Shown here piece after piece: positions 1-13,700 of a stretch of 63,017 bases of DNA. The DNA comes from Mycoplasma anseris ATCC 49234 (lineage in GTDB: Bacteria > Bacillota_I > Bacilli_A > Mycoplasmatales > Metamycoplasmataceae), in contig NZ_JNJX01000003.1 of the NCBI RefSeq assembly GCF_000702805.1, positions 1-63,017 of the forward strand, in the 5' to 3' direction. The position numbers and the translations under genes were made by a program. Below the pieces are notes generated by a model. The model saw nothing but the letters and a program-made list of their open reading frames with translations. It was not told the DNA's origin and made no database searches. Position 1 is the first letter of the stretch. Every line of letters begins with the position of its first letter.

Positions 1-129
1 CCTGGAATTCAAAACAGCAAAAATCCTAATCAAAAAGCTTTATCAATCACACAAAAAGGTGACAAATACTATTTAGTAGTTAAATTTAGTGCTCAACAAA
101 TAGAGCCATATTGAATCCTTTTGAATTAA
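1..129 (+). CDS. C-terminal end of an unidentified protein
   Basis: Frame 1 is open from the window edge to the TAA at 127-129 and uses one TGA as Trp. Only about 42 residues are visible, ending in PYWILLN. The piece has no recognisable motif. It is followed directly by a hairpin terminator, which supports a genuine gene end. Given the neighbours it may belong to a surface protein, but that is inference. Confidence 0.75.
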
Positions 130-140
130 AAAAAGAAATT

Positions 141-170
141 AAAAAAGTTGATTAAGTTCAACTTTTTTTC
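141..170 (+). terminator. Rho-independent terminator
   Basis: AAAAAAGTTGA (141-151) pairs with TCAACTTTTTT (159-169) and ends in a T run. It lies 12 bases after the stop of the partial gene. Confidence 0.8.
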
Positions 171-221
171 TTCTAAAAATTATTGAAAAACAATCATTTT
201 TCTTGATTTTTTGAAAAAAAA

Positions 222-240
222 TTTTTTTTTTTTTTTTTTT
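222..240. repeat. Poly(T) tract of 19 bases upstream of giant surface gene
   Basis: There are nineteen uninterrupted T, preceded by eight A. The tract lies about 35 bases upstream of a TGG-TACAAT extended -10 box (TACAAT at 275-280). Long homopolymers next to promoters are known contingency loci in mycoplasmas, such as the vlp genes of M. hyorhinis. A similar 21-T tract precedes another surface gene at the end of the window. Confidence 0.7.
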
Positions 241-271
241 GTTTAACAAATAAACCAAAAAATATATTTTT

Positions 272-280
272 TGGTACAAT
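272..280 (+). promoter_or_regulatory. Extended -10 promoter element of the giant coiled-coil gene
   Basis: TGGTACAAT gives a TGN extension plus a TACAAT -10 box. It lies about 38 bases before the ATG at 319. No good -35 box is seen, which fits an extended -10 promoter. Confidence 0.5.
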
Positions 281-318
281 ACTGAATATTTTAAGAAAAA
301 CAAATTTTGAGGTTATAT

Positions 319-3300
319 ATGAAAAAAAAGTTAAAAATTATATTAGGTGTTTTATCTATTGCGACTGCCACTTCAACTATTGGAACAGTAATTGTTTTAT
401 TGCAAAAAACCAGATATGAAATTTTTAAAGAAAAGTTAAGAGGATTAGAACAATTAAATAAATTTCTAAAAGAACAAGATGATACTGATTTTTATGATGA
501 AAATCAACTACAAAGTCAAGTAGATAAATTTAAGGCAATTGAAGACATTATTAAAAATGACAATGAAAAAATAGAAGAAAGTATCAAAGAAATTGATGCC
601 ATTTTCGATTCATACATTAATCAAACTAAGGAATTATTAAACAAATTCAAAGAACAAATGGAATCAATAAAAGATAGTGAAGGTATATCAAAAAGCGATA
701 AAGCTGAAATCGACAATTTAATTAAGGAAATCGATAGACAGCTAAAATATAAAGAACTATACGAAAGTTTAGCAACTGTTGAACAAAGCGACAAATTAGC
801 TAAAGCCATTGAAACTAATTTAGATGCCGAATTAAGACAACTAGATGCAAAAGCAAATAAATTAATCAATGATAATCAAAACAACCCACTATTTACCAAT
901 GATGTTGCTGAATTAAAAAATGTAAAAGATAATGTCAAAGCTAATGCAAATACCATTTTAAATAAAGCTCAAGGAGTTATCGACTTAAGAGCTGCTATTG
1001 AAAAATTCGAAAATAAATTAAAAGCAGAAAATGAAAGCATTAAGAACAAAATTGATGAATTATTAAGTGAAATTGCAACTTTAGAACCAAATCCATTTTT
1101 CAAATCAGAAGTATTAAAAAATACTGTTAAGGTCGAAAAAGACAAAATTAAGCAAATACCTGAAAATGATTTTAAAAAGATGAATGAGGAAATTCCGGTT
1201 TTAATTGACTTAATTAACAAAATTAAAGAAGATATTAAAGCAAACCAAGATCAAGCATTAGAAGAAGCGCTTGAAAAATTAAGACAAAATATTAACAATG
1301 CTAATGGTAAAAAAGAGGCTTTTGTATCTAATGAAGCCAAAAATATTCTTGAAAATGGTATTCAAGATGCATTAAGAGTTCATGAAGATCCTCAAGCTAA
1401 CATCGATCAAGTAAATAATGCAATTGATACTTTAAAAGAAGTATTAAAAAGAGCAGAAGCAGAAAATCAAAAATACATCAAAGACGGTAAAATTGCTGAT
1501 CACTTAGAATTAGTTAAATTAGCAAACCAATTAGCTAATGATGATGCTTATTTAACCAACAAAACAATTAGTGAAGCTCAAAAACAAGTAATTACTGATA
1601 CTATTAATGCTTTAAAAGAGGTGATTGCTGATAATACATTAGATGTAATTAATAATGCTGATAACATTAGCATTGAAGAACTAGATAATGCTAATAAAAA
1701 TCTAAAAGATAATTATCTTAATGCTAAAGATACAATTAAAGCAATAATTGTTAATGAATTTATTAAATATGCAAATGACATTATTAGACAAACTGAAACC
1801 TTTGTGGATTCAACATCAAAAATTCATAACCAACCAAATGAAATGGTTGTAGTTTTAACTTCTGAAAAAAATGATTTCAAAACCAAAATTGATCAATTGA
1901 ATTTATCAGAAAACAAATTCGAAACTGATTTAACTGAATATAACAATGCTTTAAAACACTTAACCGATAATTTAAATAACACCAAAGAAACATATAATGA
2001 ATTTGATAGCATTTTAAAATTAATTAAACAAGATAAAGAAGCTTTATTAACAAAAATTAACCAATTAAATGAATTGGGGGCTGATACAACTAAATATCAA
2101 ACCATTTTTGACAAACATAATGACGATTTAACTACTACTACCACATTAGAAACTTTAAAAGGTTATGATGAAGAACTAAAAAAAGCTATTAAAGAAGCTG
2201 ATGCTGAAATTCAAAAGACTCCTTCAAAACAAAGTACAATAGCTGAAATTAACAAGTTGATTGAAAAAGGAGACAAGATTTATAGTCATTTAGAAGATTC
2301 TGAAATTAAAAGAGAATTTAATGGCTTAAAAGATGAAGCTGATAATAAAGATAATTTAAATGAAACAGAATTAACTAAATTAAAAGATAAGCTTACTAAT
2401 TCAGTTGCTAAAGGAGAAGAAGCATTACGTAAAAAACTACTTGATGCAATTAGATTGAATTTAGAAGAAGCAAACAGTTTATTAGCTAAATTAACAACTC
2501 CATTTTTAAAAGTACCAAAAGCATTTTTAGAAAATGTTATTAATAGTATTACAAATTATGAAAATGATGGCTTTGAAAATTTATTAGTTAAAAAAAATGC
2601 GCTTGATTTTGCAATTAGAAATTCAAAGTTTGAAATTGAAAATGATAAAGAATCTAATTCTTATTTAGAATATGTTGATAAATTAAATGCCTTATTAGCA
2701 AATGAGGATGTTAAAACTAATACTAAATTAGCTTCAACTATTGCTAATATTAAAACCAATATGCAATCCTTAGCTTCTAAATACAATGATTTAAAAGATC
2801 AAACCGGTGGAGATAATTTAGCTGATAAAAAAGATAAAATGATCAGACTAAGACAAGATATTGTTAATAAACATGACACATATTTAGCCGAAATTAAACA
2901 ATCATACCTAAATGATATTAATGAATTAATTACTAAAGTTACTGAAACAGAACCTCATTTAGTACATGAAACAACTAAGAAAACACAATTATTAGATGTA
3001 ATAAAACCACAATCAACAAATATTACTGAATCATCAGATTTACAAAGCATTATTGATTACCAAAAAAATCTAAAAACTGCTTTAAATGAAGCAATTCAAG
3101 CTGAAAAAAATGTGTATAAACAATGAAGTTTGGACAATAAAGACCAAACTGCTTTAATCAATCAATTAAAAGAACTTGGGCTAACTAGTGAAGCTGATAA
3201 TTTAGCAAGTAAATTAACTGAATATTCAACTATTTTAGAATCAGCTGACAGCCAATTAGCACAATTAGCACCAACTAAGAAATTAATGGAAGATTTAATT

Positions 3301-6300
3301 GCTAATGCCAAAGCCAAGCCAAGTAGTCACACTGAATTTAAGAAATTACAAACTCAATTAGCAAAATTATTAACAGAAGCTGATGGAATTAAGAAATTAA
3401 TTACTACTCCAAATGGAAATGATATTAAAACCGAATTACAATCTGCAGTTGATTCAGCTAATATTAAAACCAATAATAACAACCCAAGCCTAAATGATGG
3501 TTATGAAAATGTAATTGCTAAATATAATGAAGTAATTCCACAATTAACTAAAGCTATTAATGCAGCAAAAACTAAGTGAAAAGCTAAAGAAGAAACTAGA
3601 TACAATGATATTCATGCTAAAGCGGTTGAATTAGGAAACTACAATGAATACTTAAGCAACAAAAACATTGATGATGACCAAAAACAAAAAATTACTAACG
3701 CTTTAGAAACTTTAAAACAAATTATTAAAACCAATACAATCGATAATTTAACTGAAGCTGAAGTTAATCACATTACTGAAGCTGCTAATAATTTAACTGA
3801 TGGATATAATAAAGCAAAAAATCAAATTTCATTAATTATTACTAATGATTTTGTTTCTTTTTCAACAGAATGAACAACCAAAGTTGATGAATTCATTGCT
3901 TCAAACCAACACATTAGTGATATAACTGATAATACAATTTCTGAATTAAGTAATTTAAACAAAGAAATGAAAAATCAAATTAATGCTTTAAATTCATCAC
4001 CTAATAAAGATCACACCAATCTAGCACCATATAACCAAAAATTACAAACTTTAATTAAAAAATATGAAAGTGCTAAAAAAGAATACCAAGCATTTTCAGA
4101 TGCTTTAAGTGCTATTAAAAGCAATAAAACTATATTAAATAATAAAGTTGAAAAACTGAACAATGAAGGATATGACACCCAAGAATATCAAACTTTATTA
4201 AATAAATACACTGAAGAACAACTAAAAGCATTGACTATTGAACAATTAAATACTTATAATCAAGAATTACAAGATGCAATTACTAAAGCTGAACAACAAA
4301 TTAATGTAATTCCATCTAAATCACAAACCATTGATGAAATCAATAAACTAGTTGAAAAAGGAAATGGATTATTTGATAAATTAGGTGATTCTAGTCAAAA
4401 AACTGAGTTTGCGGCTCTAGCCGAAAAAGCAAAGAATGCTTCAACATTGAATTCCACTGAATTACAAAAATTAAAAGATAAATTAATTGAATTAGTTTCA
4501 TGAGCAGAAGAAGCATTAAAAAATAAATTAATTGAAGATATTAATGCAAAACTCGAAACTGCAAAAGCATTATTACCCAAAATGGCTTCAAATTTCTTAA
4601 GCAAACCAAAAGAATTTTTAGAAACACAAATTGCTGAAGTTGGTACAGATCATACTAATGATTCTTTAGAAAAACTACAAGCAAAAGTAGATAAGATAGA
4701 TAAAGCAATTAAAAACAGCAATCAAGAAATCGAAAACAATTCTAATGCTGAAAAAATTGAAGCAATTATTGCCAAAATGAAAAAACTTGCTGAAACCCCT
4801 GATATTAAAGCTAGTGAAAACCAAACAATTAAGGCAACTTTAGTTCAATTAATAGCTGATATTAGTGATGTGGAAAGAGATTATGCTACACTAAAACAAC
4901 AAACTGGTTCTGAAAACTTAGATACCAAAAAAGCAGCTTTAGCTAAATTAGTACAAACAAGTGGAACTAAATACTTTAATGATTTAAATGGCTTTAAAAA
5001 TGAATTTTATAATGAATTACAAGCTGTTATTACTAAAGCAAATGACACAATGCCTTTATTAACTAATGAAACAGAGGCTAAAAGTGCTTTAACAACTAAT
5101 AAACAAGCAGCTGAAGCACTTCAAAACAATAGTGATTTAAACAGCATTATTGAAAATAAAAATACATTAGCTTCATCATTAAATAATGCTATTGAAGCTG
5201 AAAGAAATGTTTATAAAGAATGAAGCATAGCAAATAAAGACCAAACTACTTTAATCAATGAATTAAGAAAACTTGGACTAACTAGTGAAGCTGATAATTT
5301 AGCAAGTAAATTAACTGAATATTCAACTATTTTGGAATCAGCTGACAGCCAATTAGCACAATTAGCACCAACCAAGAAATTAATGGAAGATCTAATTGCT
5401 AATGCCAAAACCAAGGCAAGTAATCATACTACATTTAAGAAATTACAAGATAAATTAAGTAGTTTATTAACTGAGGCAAATGATTTAGCCGGTTTAATTA
5501 ATAATGAGATTGCTTCAAATGTTATTAATAAACTAAAACAAGCTATTCAAACAGCTAATACAGATACTAATAATAACAACCCTGATTTAAGTAATGGATA
5601 TGATGAAGTTAAAGTTAAATATGATGAAGTAATTTCAAATTTAACTAATGCTATTACTAAAGCCAAAAACGATTGAAAAGAACTAGAAAAAGCAAGATAT
5701 GATCAATTAAAATCAAATGCAAATGCTTTAATTGGCGATAAAAGTTATTTAAATGACAATGCTTTATCAAAAGAAGCTAAACAAACTATTACTAGTGCTT
5801 TAGAAGCTTTAAATGATGTAGTTTCAAACAATAACATAACTAACCCAGAAGCAACTGGTAATGATCTAAAAACTGCTAGTGATAATATTAAGAATAAATA
5901 TGATGAAACCAAACAAATAATCAAGGATAATCAAGCTAACGCTTTAATTGCCAAGGCAAATGACTTAACTGGTAAGATTGATCAATTTTTAGCTGCTGAT
6001 AATCATATTAGTAATTTCACTAATACAAAAAATGCACAACTTTCAACTAATAACCAACAACTTAAAAATAAAATTGCTGAATTAAGCGCTATTAAAGACA
6101 AAAAGGATTTAGATTTAAGTTCATATACTGAAACAATTAATGCTTTAACTACTGAGTTTGAAGAAGCAAAAACATTGTATGAAAATTACAAAAATGCTTT
6201 AGATACAGTAAAACAAAGCAAACAAACATTGTCTTCTAAAGAACAACAACTAAGAAATGAAGGCTATAACACCCAAGAATATCAAACTTTATTAAAGAAA

Positions 6301-9300
6301 TATGATGAAAATGGATTAAAAGCTTTAAGTGTTGAGCAATTAAATGCTTATAATCAAGAATTACAAGATGCAATTACTAAAGCTGACCAACAAATTAATG
6401 CAATTCCAACTAAATCACAAACCATTGATGAAATCAATAAACTAGTTGAAAAAGGAAATGGATTATTTGATAAATTGGATAATTCAACCGAGAAAAATGA
6501 ATATAAAAAATTGGTTGAAAAAGCAAAAAATGCTTCAACATTAAATGCTGCTGAATTAAAAGATTTAAAAGATAAATTAACCAATTCAGTTGCATGAGCA
6601 GAAGAAGCATTAAAAAATAAATTAATTGAAGATATTAATTCAAAACTTAATACTGCTAATTCATTATTACCTCAAATGAATTCAAATTATTTAAGTAAGC
6701 CAAAAGAAGCATTAGAAAGGTTAATTACTCAAGTTGGTACAAATCATACTAATGACTCATTAGACCAATTATTAGCCAAAGTTGATAAATTAGATAAAGC
6801 AATTCAAAGTAGTAATTTAGAAATTGAAAATAATACTAATGCTGCTAAACTTGAAGCTATTATTGCTAAAATGAAACAACTAGCTACAAAATCAGATATT
6901 ACTAATAGCCAAAATCCGGCAATTCAATCAACTTTATCTCAATTAAAGGCTGAAATTAGTGATGCTGAAAGAGAATATGGCAATTTAAAACAACAAACTG
7001 GTTTAGAAAATGCAAAAACTAAACAAACTAGATTAGCAGAATTAGTAACATCAACTGGAGCCAAATACCAAAATGATCTAACAAGCTTTAAAAATGCATT
7101 TCACAATGAATTACAAAGTGTTATTGCCAAAGCAAATGAAACATTACCTTTATTAACTAATGAAACACCAGCTAAAGCCACTTTAACAACCAATAAACAA
7201 AATGCGCAAGCAATTCAAAGCAATGCTGATTTAAATACCATTATTGAAAATAAAAACACATTAACCTCTTCATTAAATAGCGCTATTGATGCTGAAAGAA
7301 ATGTTATTAAACAATGAAGTAGAGATAACAAAAATCAAACTGCTTTAATAGAAAAATTAAAAACCCTTGGTTTAACTACTGATGCTAATAATTTAACAAG
7401 TAAATTAACTGAATATTCAAGCGTTTTAGAATCAGATCAAACCCAATTATCAAAATTAGCTTCAACTAAAACATTAATGGCTGATTTAATTAATGATCTA
7501 AAAACAAAAGCTACTAAACACGAGGATTTTTTAGCTGAACAAAGAAAACTTACAGCATTATTAACTGATGCAAAAAGTTTTATGGATTCATTGCCTCAAC
7601 CTGAAGCAGATCAAATTAAAAATACCTTGTTAACTGCTTATAATCAAGCAAATACTCAAACCAATAACAATAATCCTGATTTAAGTCATGGTTATGAATC
7701 AATAATGCAAAAATATGCACAAGTTATTTCACAATTAACAAGTGCATTAACTAAAGCTAAAAACGATTACAAAGCCCTTGCTTTACAAAAATACAATAAT
7801 CTTCATACTGAAACAGCTGACTTTATTAACAATAAAGTAAACAATGACCCAACGTTACAAAGCAACTTTAGAGATCAATTCAATACTAATTATGGTGGTT
7901 CGGTTGATAATCTAAGCGCAGACGCTATTTTAGCGAAATACAATCAATTAGTACAATTTAATAATTCTATTATTGGTCAAGCCTGAAATAAAACTGTTCA
8001 AGATACTAATAGAACAATTGAAGAAGTTAGAACATATCCTCACAATGAGAAATATTTAACTTCATTAAATACTCAATATACAGAGGCAACTGAAAGTGTA
8101 GGTCAAACTAATACAAATGCTAATAAAATTGCTCAAAGAGATAAATTGATTACAGCAATGACCCTAAAACAACAAATGCTAGATAATGCTTTGGCACAAT
8201 GAAGAACATTATGAGATGCTTCAAATGAATATAATAAAAATCCATGATTAACTAATAGAGCTTATCCAAATACAAATTTTAATACTTATTTTAAAACTAT
8301 TCCTCGCAATAAATTTAATGATTCTCCAAGAAATTTAGAAGAATATAAGAAAGTTTGAAGTGCCATTGAAGAGTTGCAAGGCAAATTATTTGATGCAAAT
8401 AATCAAATGATAGGATTATTTAAAACTCATCCAATTAAACGTCATTTCACATGAAAATCAGAAGATTTATCTATGAAATATACTGAATTATTTGTTTCTT
8501 ACATAAAAGAATATACAATGTTAATTAAAAATGGTAATTTTGATTTATTAAATGATCGTCTAGAAAAAGCACAAGGTTTAGAGCAATTTTCAAGAACCAT
8601 TTCAAAATATTGAAATTTAAGAAAACAATTTAATTTCATTAGCTCTAATTACACAGAAGAACCATATAACACTATAATGGGTTCATATGTTAAGGCAATG
8701 CAACCAATATTAATTAAAGGTGTTGATGCTGATTCTTCAGTCGATGAACTATATACAAAATTATTAAAAGATATGGAAATAGGAAAAATGATTAGTGACA
8801 AATTTGATGAAGGCAATGGGTTTGCTGAATTCTTAGCTAAAAATAATAATTTCCGAAACAGAACTCAATATTTAGACAACATTACTCAAAAATTTGAAGA
8901 TAAATATGAAAAAAATGCATCTTTAATTACATCTCAAGGTGTACTAATGCATAAAGCAATTACTGAATATCTAGAAACTGAATGAAATAAATTATCAAAC
9001 TTAGTACTTACAATCTTACCAACAACAGCAAGTAATATTGCAAATCAAATTACTCAGGGATTAAATGCTACTGAAACACAAAAAAATGTTGCAATAAACC
9101 CTAATACACCTAATAATACTTTAACAACATTAGAAACTGATGAGCAGCTTTTAAGAAATTTAGTTTCAACTAGAGCACTAGTCGATGATGCTTTAAAACA
9201 ATTAAACTCAGTGGCAACAAGAAATTACACTACTACTTTGTTGGGTTCTACTAAGATTCAATTAGCAACAATTAAGAATAAATTAAGTTCATTATTACCA

Positions 9301-10701
9301 AACCCAACTTATAACAGTGATATTGCTGGTTCATTAAGAAGCGGATTGAATAATTTCATTAATTACTTTAACCAACAACACGAATTATTAACTAGATTGT
9401 TTGAACAAACTAAATCAGCGCCTAATGAAAATATCAATCTAAGAATTCAAGTACTTCAAAAAACAATTGAATATGCAACTATTTATTTAGAAAGATTTAT
9501 AAGCTACACAACCGTTGGAGATGTTGGATATGAAATTGATGAATTAGTAAGTAGATTCTTTAGAACTTATTATTCAACCAATGTAAGCAAAGGGCAATAT
9601 GGTTGATTAAATAAAGAAGCTGTTTCCATGTTTATTCCAAAACTAGATTCACCTGATGCTCCTAATAATTATTTAACAAGAGATAATGCCTTTAATTATA
9701 TATATGATATGAAAGATTCAAGAGGTAATGCTCAATCTAGAGCTATTAACCACATCTTAATTCTTGACGGTTTTCTACCTTATGTATATCAATCATATAA
9801 ATCATTGGATGATTTATTAACCAAATTAAATAATTGAAATACAATCAAAAATGATTTCATTAGATCAGCAAAATCTACAGGAACAACTCAAGTTGAAAAT
9901 GTTAAAAAAGTATTAAATTCTGTTGAAAAAGAAATATTTGATTTTTATCAATACTTTGTCACTGAAAACCCAATTCCATGAAAACCAACTGTTGCTGATG
10001 ATATGACTCCTCAATATAATAAAATTCTAAATGTTGTTCAAGAAAAAGCTGAAAAAACAAATGATGGTACTTCATTTGGTAAATACATTAGATCTAGAAT
10101 TTATGAAATAACTTCAATGGTAGCAGCTAATAAAGCTAATGCAAGTTCTTTATGAACTGCTATTACAATGTTGCATAACACAAATCATACTTTTGAAACA
10201 ATGCGTAATTCAAGTAATGATTTTGAATTAACTATTTTTAATGAAGGGTATTTCCCTGGATTTTATAAGACCGCTAATAAAACAGCCGATCTACTTACAA
10301 CCTTAAAAATGTTGAATGACAAATTTGCTAATACTTCAAAAACTTTTGCTGTTCTTCCACAATTAACAATTCCAAGAACAGAAACTGCAGGTCAATTATT
10401 CCATTATGGAGAAAGAAAATATGATGAAAAATTTGGTTCATGAAAAGAAAACGAAAGTGAATTAGATAATAAAAATCCAAACTTTGCTGTTTTCAAACAA
10501 AATGAATATACAATTCATACTCAATATAAAATATGAGCTAAATACATATATCGTTTTAAAATCTTTGAATTAGATGAAAATAAATTAAATAGATTAAAAG
10601 AAATTGAAAGAAATGCTTTAATAAAATATAACGCCAATGCTCCTGAAGAAGCAATTGCAATATTAAAAGCAGGATTAAAAGAATTATACAATTTCCAATA
10701 A
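319..10701 (+). CDS. Giant membrane-anchored coiled-coil repeat protein (3,460 aa)
   Basis: One continuous reading frame once TGA is read as Trp; all sub-frames between 319 and 10701 are in phase with no TAA or TAG. I chose ATG 319 because GAGG at 310-313 gives a Shine-Dalgarno site; a TTG at 307 is also in frame. The N-terminus (MKKKLKI, then a hydrophobic stretch to about residue 29) looks like an uncleaved signal anchor without a lipobox Cys. The rest is Lys/Glu/Asn/Leu-rich helical sequence, predicted coiled coil. Residues about 387-2483 form three repeats of about 699 aa, then a partial fourth. From about residue 2560 the sequence is non-repetitive and richer in Trp. The architecture resembles giant helical-bundle adhesins of the Ebh (FIVAR/GA-module) kind, but homology is not shown. 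No LPXTG is present. Likely surface-exposed, possibly matrix- or host-binding (inference). Confidence 0.9.
1477..3576 (+). repeat. Internal repeat unit 1 of the giant coiled-coil gene (~2.1 kb)
   Basis: This is the most diverged of three tandem units. Landmarks are EAQKQVI near 1573, IAEINKLIEKGDK near 2240 and ESADSQLAQLAPTKKLME near 3238. The start is approximate, inferred by aligning to unit 2. Confidence 0.7.
3577..5673 (+). repeat. Internal repeat unit 2 of the giant coiled-coil gene
   Basis: Period 2,097 bases to the equivalent codon of unit 3. It contains IDEINKLVEKGNGLFDKL and ESADSQLAQLAPTKKLME. About 120 bases from 5297 are nearly identical to 3200-3320 at the end of unit 1. Confidence 0.85.
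5674..7767 (+). repeat. Internal repeat unit 3 of the giant coiled-coil gene
   Basis: Period 2,094 bases. The segment 6396-6475 is almost identical in nucleotides to 4300-4383 of unit 2, and 6593-6643 to 4495-4545. A partial fourth unit starts at 7768 (DYKALALQKYNN) and fades into unique sequence. Confidence 0.85.
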
Positions 10702-10729
10702 AAAAGCCAACAACACTGTTGGCTTTTTC
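10701..10729. terminator. Bidirectional terminator between the two giant genes
   Basis: AAAAAGCCAACA, loop ACAC, TGTTGGCTTTTT. It has T runs in both directions, so it can serve both convergent giant genes. Confidence 0.9.
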
Positions 10730-10773
10730 TTTTAATATTTAAAAATCATATTTTTGATTTCTATTACATTTTT

Positions 10774-13700
10774 TTATTCAAATTTTGTTGTGTTTTTTAA
10801 ATGGCTTCATTTGCTAATTGATTTTTGGTTGTTTAATGCCATAAATTTTGCAAATCCACCTTCTTTTAAAGTTAATAAAATATATTCTTTTTTAGAGATT
10901 TCATTGGGTTGCCCATTTTTAGAAATCTTGAATTTGAATGGTTTTAATTTATTTTTTTCTTTTTCATTATAACCAGAAGATACAATCAAATACATAATTG
11001 AATCAGGCCCATAATTATCTTCATTATAATAATCATAAACATATTTAAATTTACTTCATTCTCAATGATAATCAATAATATAATTATTCATTTCACGACG
11101 ATATTTTTCTTCTAAATAATATTGCATACCAGCAAATTTGGAAGAAAGGCCAGGAATTGCTTTAATATTTGTTCCTTCTTGAAGTTCTCAAAGAATTGAT
11201 CTAACACCAGAATATAGATTTATAAAACCGTTTGAATCTCTTTGACTTACTAATGTTTCCCTACCAAACATTTCAAATAAAGCGAAATTAATAACATTGG
11301 TGAAGCGATACATTGCTTGGTATTCAGGCAATTTTGCTCTTATATGATAATTATCGTTTGCTCCCGGTGTGCGTTTAATAGCTTGATTTAATTGATTTGC
11401 CATCATTTTATATAAAGTGTCAATTGTTCTAAAAATATCTACACTAACAGTAATATTATCGGGATCACTAGTATCACCTGTTGCGCCTGGTTTAAAAGCG
11501 TTTTTAATAGTATTTGAAATTTGATCATTTAAATATTTCATTGTAGTTCTTTTTGAAACGTCAGGATCTTGATTTAAGTTGCGTAAAGCATTATATAGCA
11601 CTGAATTTTCGAAATTAGATTTTCCAAAGAAAATGTTAATTAGTTTCACTAGTTTATCTCCAGTTACAACTCTATTATCTCCTATTAAAGGAATAATTAC
11701 CAATACATCATTAAAACTAAAGACAGATGTTACTTGGTCAAAGGCATCTTGTAGTCATTTTGAAGGGTTTGCAATATCAAAATCTTTTGCATGTTTTGCT
11801 AATTGAACAATAGTTCTATTTAAGAATTTTCTTTGATATAACTCGGTTTTGGTTAATTCAGGAATTAAATCTTTAATTAAAGTTGCTAAGAAGGTTTTGT
11901 CATCAGGAGTTATATTTTCTAATTTCATAAATTGAACTAGATTGTCAATAATAATATTAATAATTTCATCATCTTGGGCAAATTTCAAAATTACATTGGT
12001 AATATTTTGTTTTAAATTATCTTTGATTTTCAAAATAATTTTTGATAATAATTCACCAAAATTGCTTGCTTCAGTTACCTTTGAACCAGCCATAAAATCA
12101 TTAATTAAAGTATCAATAATATTTTTTGTTTCATTATAATTAACTACTTTTGTAATAATTGATTTCAAGACATCTGTAGACAAAACAGGGTTTTTAAAAA
12201 GAGAATAATCTAAAGCACTGATTTGGTCTTTTAATATTCTATATAATACATTACCTAAAGCAGTTTTACCATTGACATTATCTTGTTTAATTGAACCATT
12301 TAAAGCACTTAGACCGTTGAATAATAATTTTTCAACTTCGGCTAAAAATGCTTGTTGTTTAGCATTATTAGTTTCTGTGTTTGCTTCGTTTGGGTTGGTT
12401 TCGGCAGATGAAGAAACATCTAATGAATTATTTTCTTTTTTATTAAATTTATTTAAATTATGAACAATAAATGAGTATAGTGCTCATAATTCTGATTCAA
12501 GTTGACTTACATCTAAGGTTTTGTCTAAGATGGTTTCTAATAAATCTTCAATATTTGCTGTTGTTAAATATTTACTAAACTGAATTGATTTTATTGTATT
12601 GATAATATCACCAATTAATCCTTGTTGATTGAAATGACCATCATTGTCTAAAATATTGATAGTAGTTGTTAATTCTAAGAAATCATCAATTAAGGATTCA
12701 ACAATGTTTAAAGAACCTAATTTCATTACTACTCTTTTTAGTAATGATTTAATATGATTAATTTGATCACTAGTTGTATCTAAATGATATTCTTTGATAC
12801 TTCAATCTAAAATGAATTGAATTGTCTTATCTACTGTTTCTTCATTGCTTAACATGTAATCAATAATGTGATTTACAAATGATTTAAAGGCAGGTTTATT
12901 GGTTCTAATTAGATATGAGAACAATTGATTAAAATCATTAATTGTTTCAAAGGTTTCATGATTGATTGAAATTAATGAAATTAATAATGAATCAACTAGG
13001 TCCTTAGTTGCTTGGTCTTCAAAAATAATATGGTCAATTGATTTAATAATTTCATCAGCTAATTCAATACCTGATTGATCTAAATTAGGAATATTTTGTT
13101 TAATTTTTTGAAGTTGTTGATTTACTCAAATACGCATATTTGGTTCATTGATAAATCAAGTTGATAATTTTGGCACAGCAGCAATAACTTCTTGACGGTC
13201 TTCTTCGTTTAAAATGGTAAACACTGATTTAAATAAATTAAAGAAGACATTGATGTTAATAGTAATGTTGCCTTCAAATACAATAATTGGTCTTTTTTGT
13301 GTGCTTGAATTTGAATTTGGTTCTGAAACATTATCAGAATTATTATTGCTTTCAGTGGGTGATAATTGAATAATGTGACTAAATTTATCAATATTGTTTA
13401 ATAACAACAACATAACATTTTTTAATTCTTGTGAAGTTAAATCATGAATATAATGATCAATATTGTCAAAATTTAATTTATTAATAATGGCTACCAAATT
13501 AATTGTTTTGGCAAAATCATATGTAGCAAAATTAAAGCGGTTGGTTTCAAGATTTTTAACAATAACATCTAAGACATTTGGCACTAATCCATCAAACAAT
13601 TTAAAGCTTGGAATATAACCCATTAATTTTTCTAAAGTTGATATTAAACTTTGTTTACCTGTTTGGCCAAATTCAACCCCTTGAAGATCTTGATCCATTA

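Noticed and set aside
1477-7767. CRISPR-like or mobile repeat array
   Set aside because: Repeats are long, in frame and protein-coding; there are no spacers, inverted ends or transposase.
319-10701. Ten separate ORFs or a frameshifted pseudogene
   Set aside because: All pieces lie in one frame and are separated only by TGA, which is Trp here; there is no TAA or TAG inside.
12272-12463. Plus-strand ORF inside the giant lipoprotein gene
   Set aside because: It is the antisense shadow of a Ser/Asn-rich linker and has no ribosome site or promoter.
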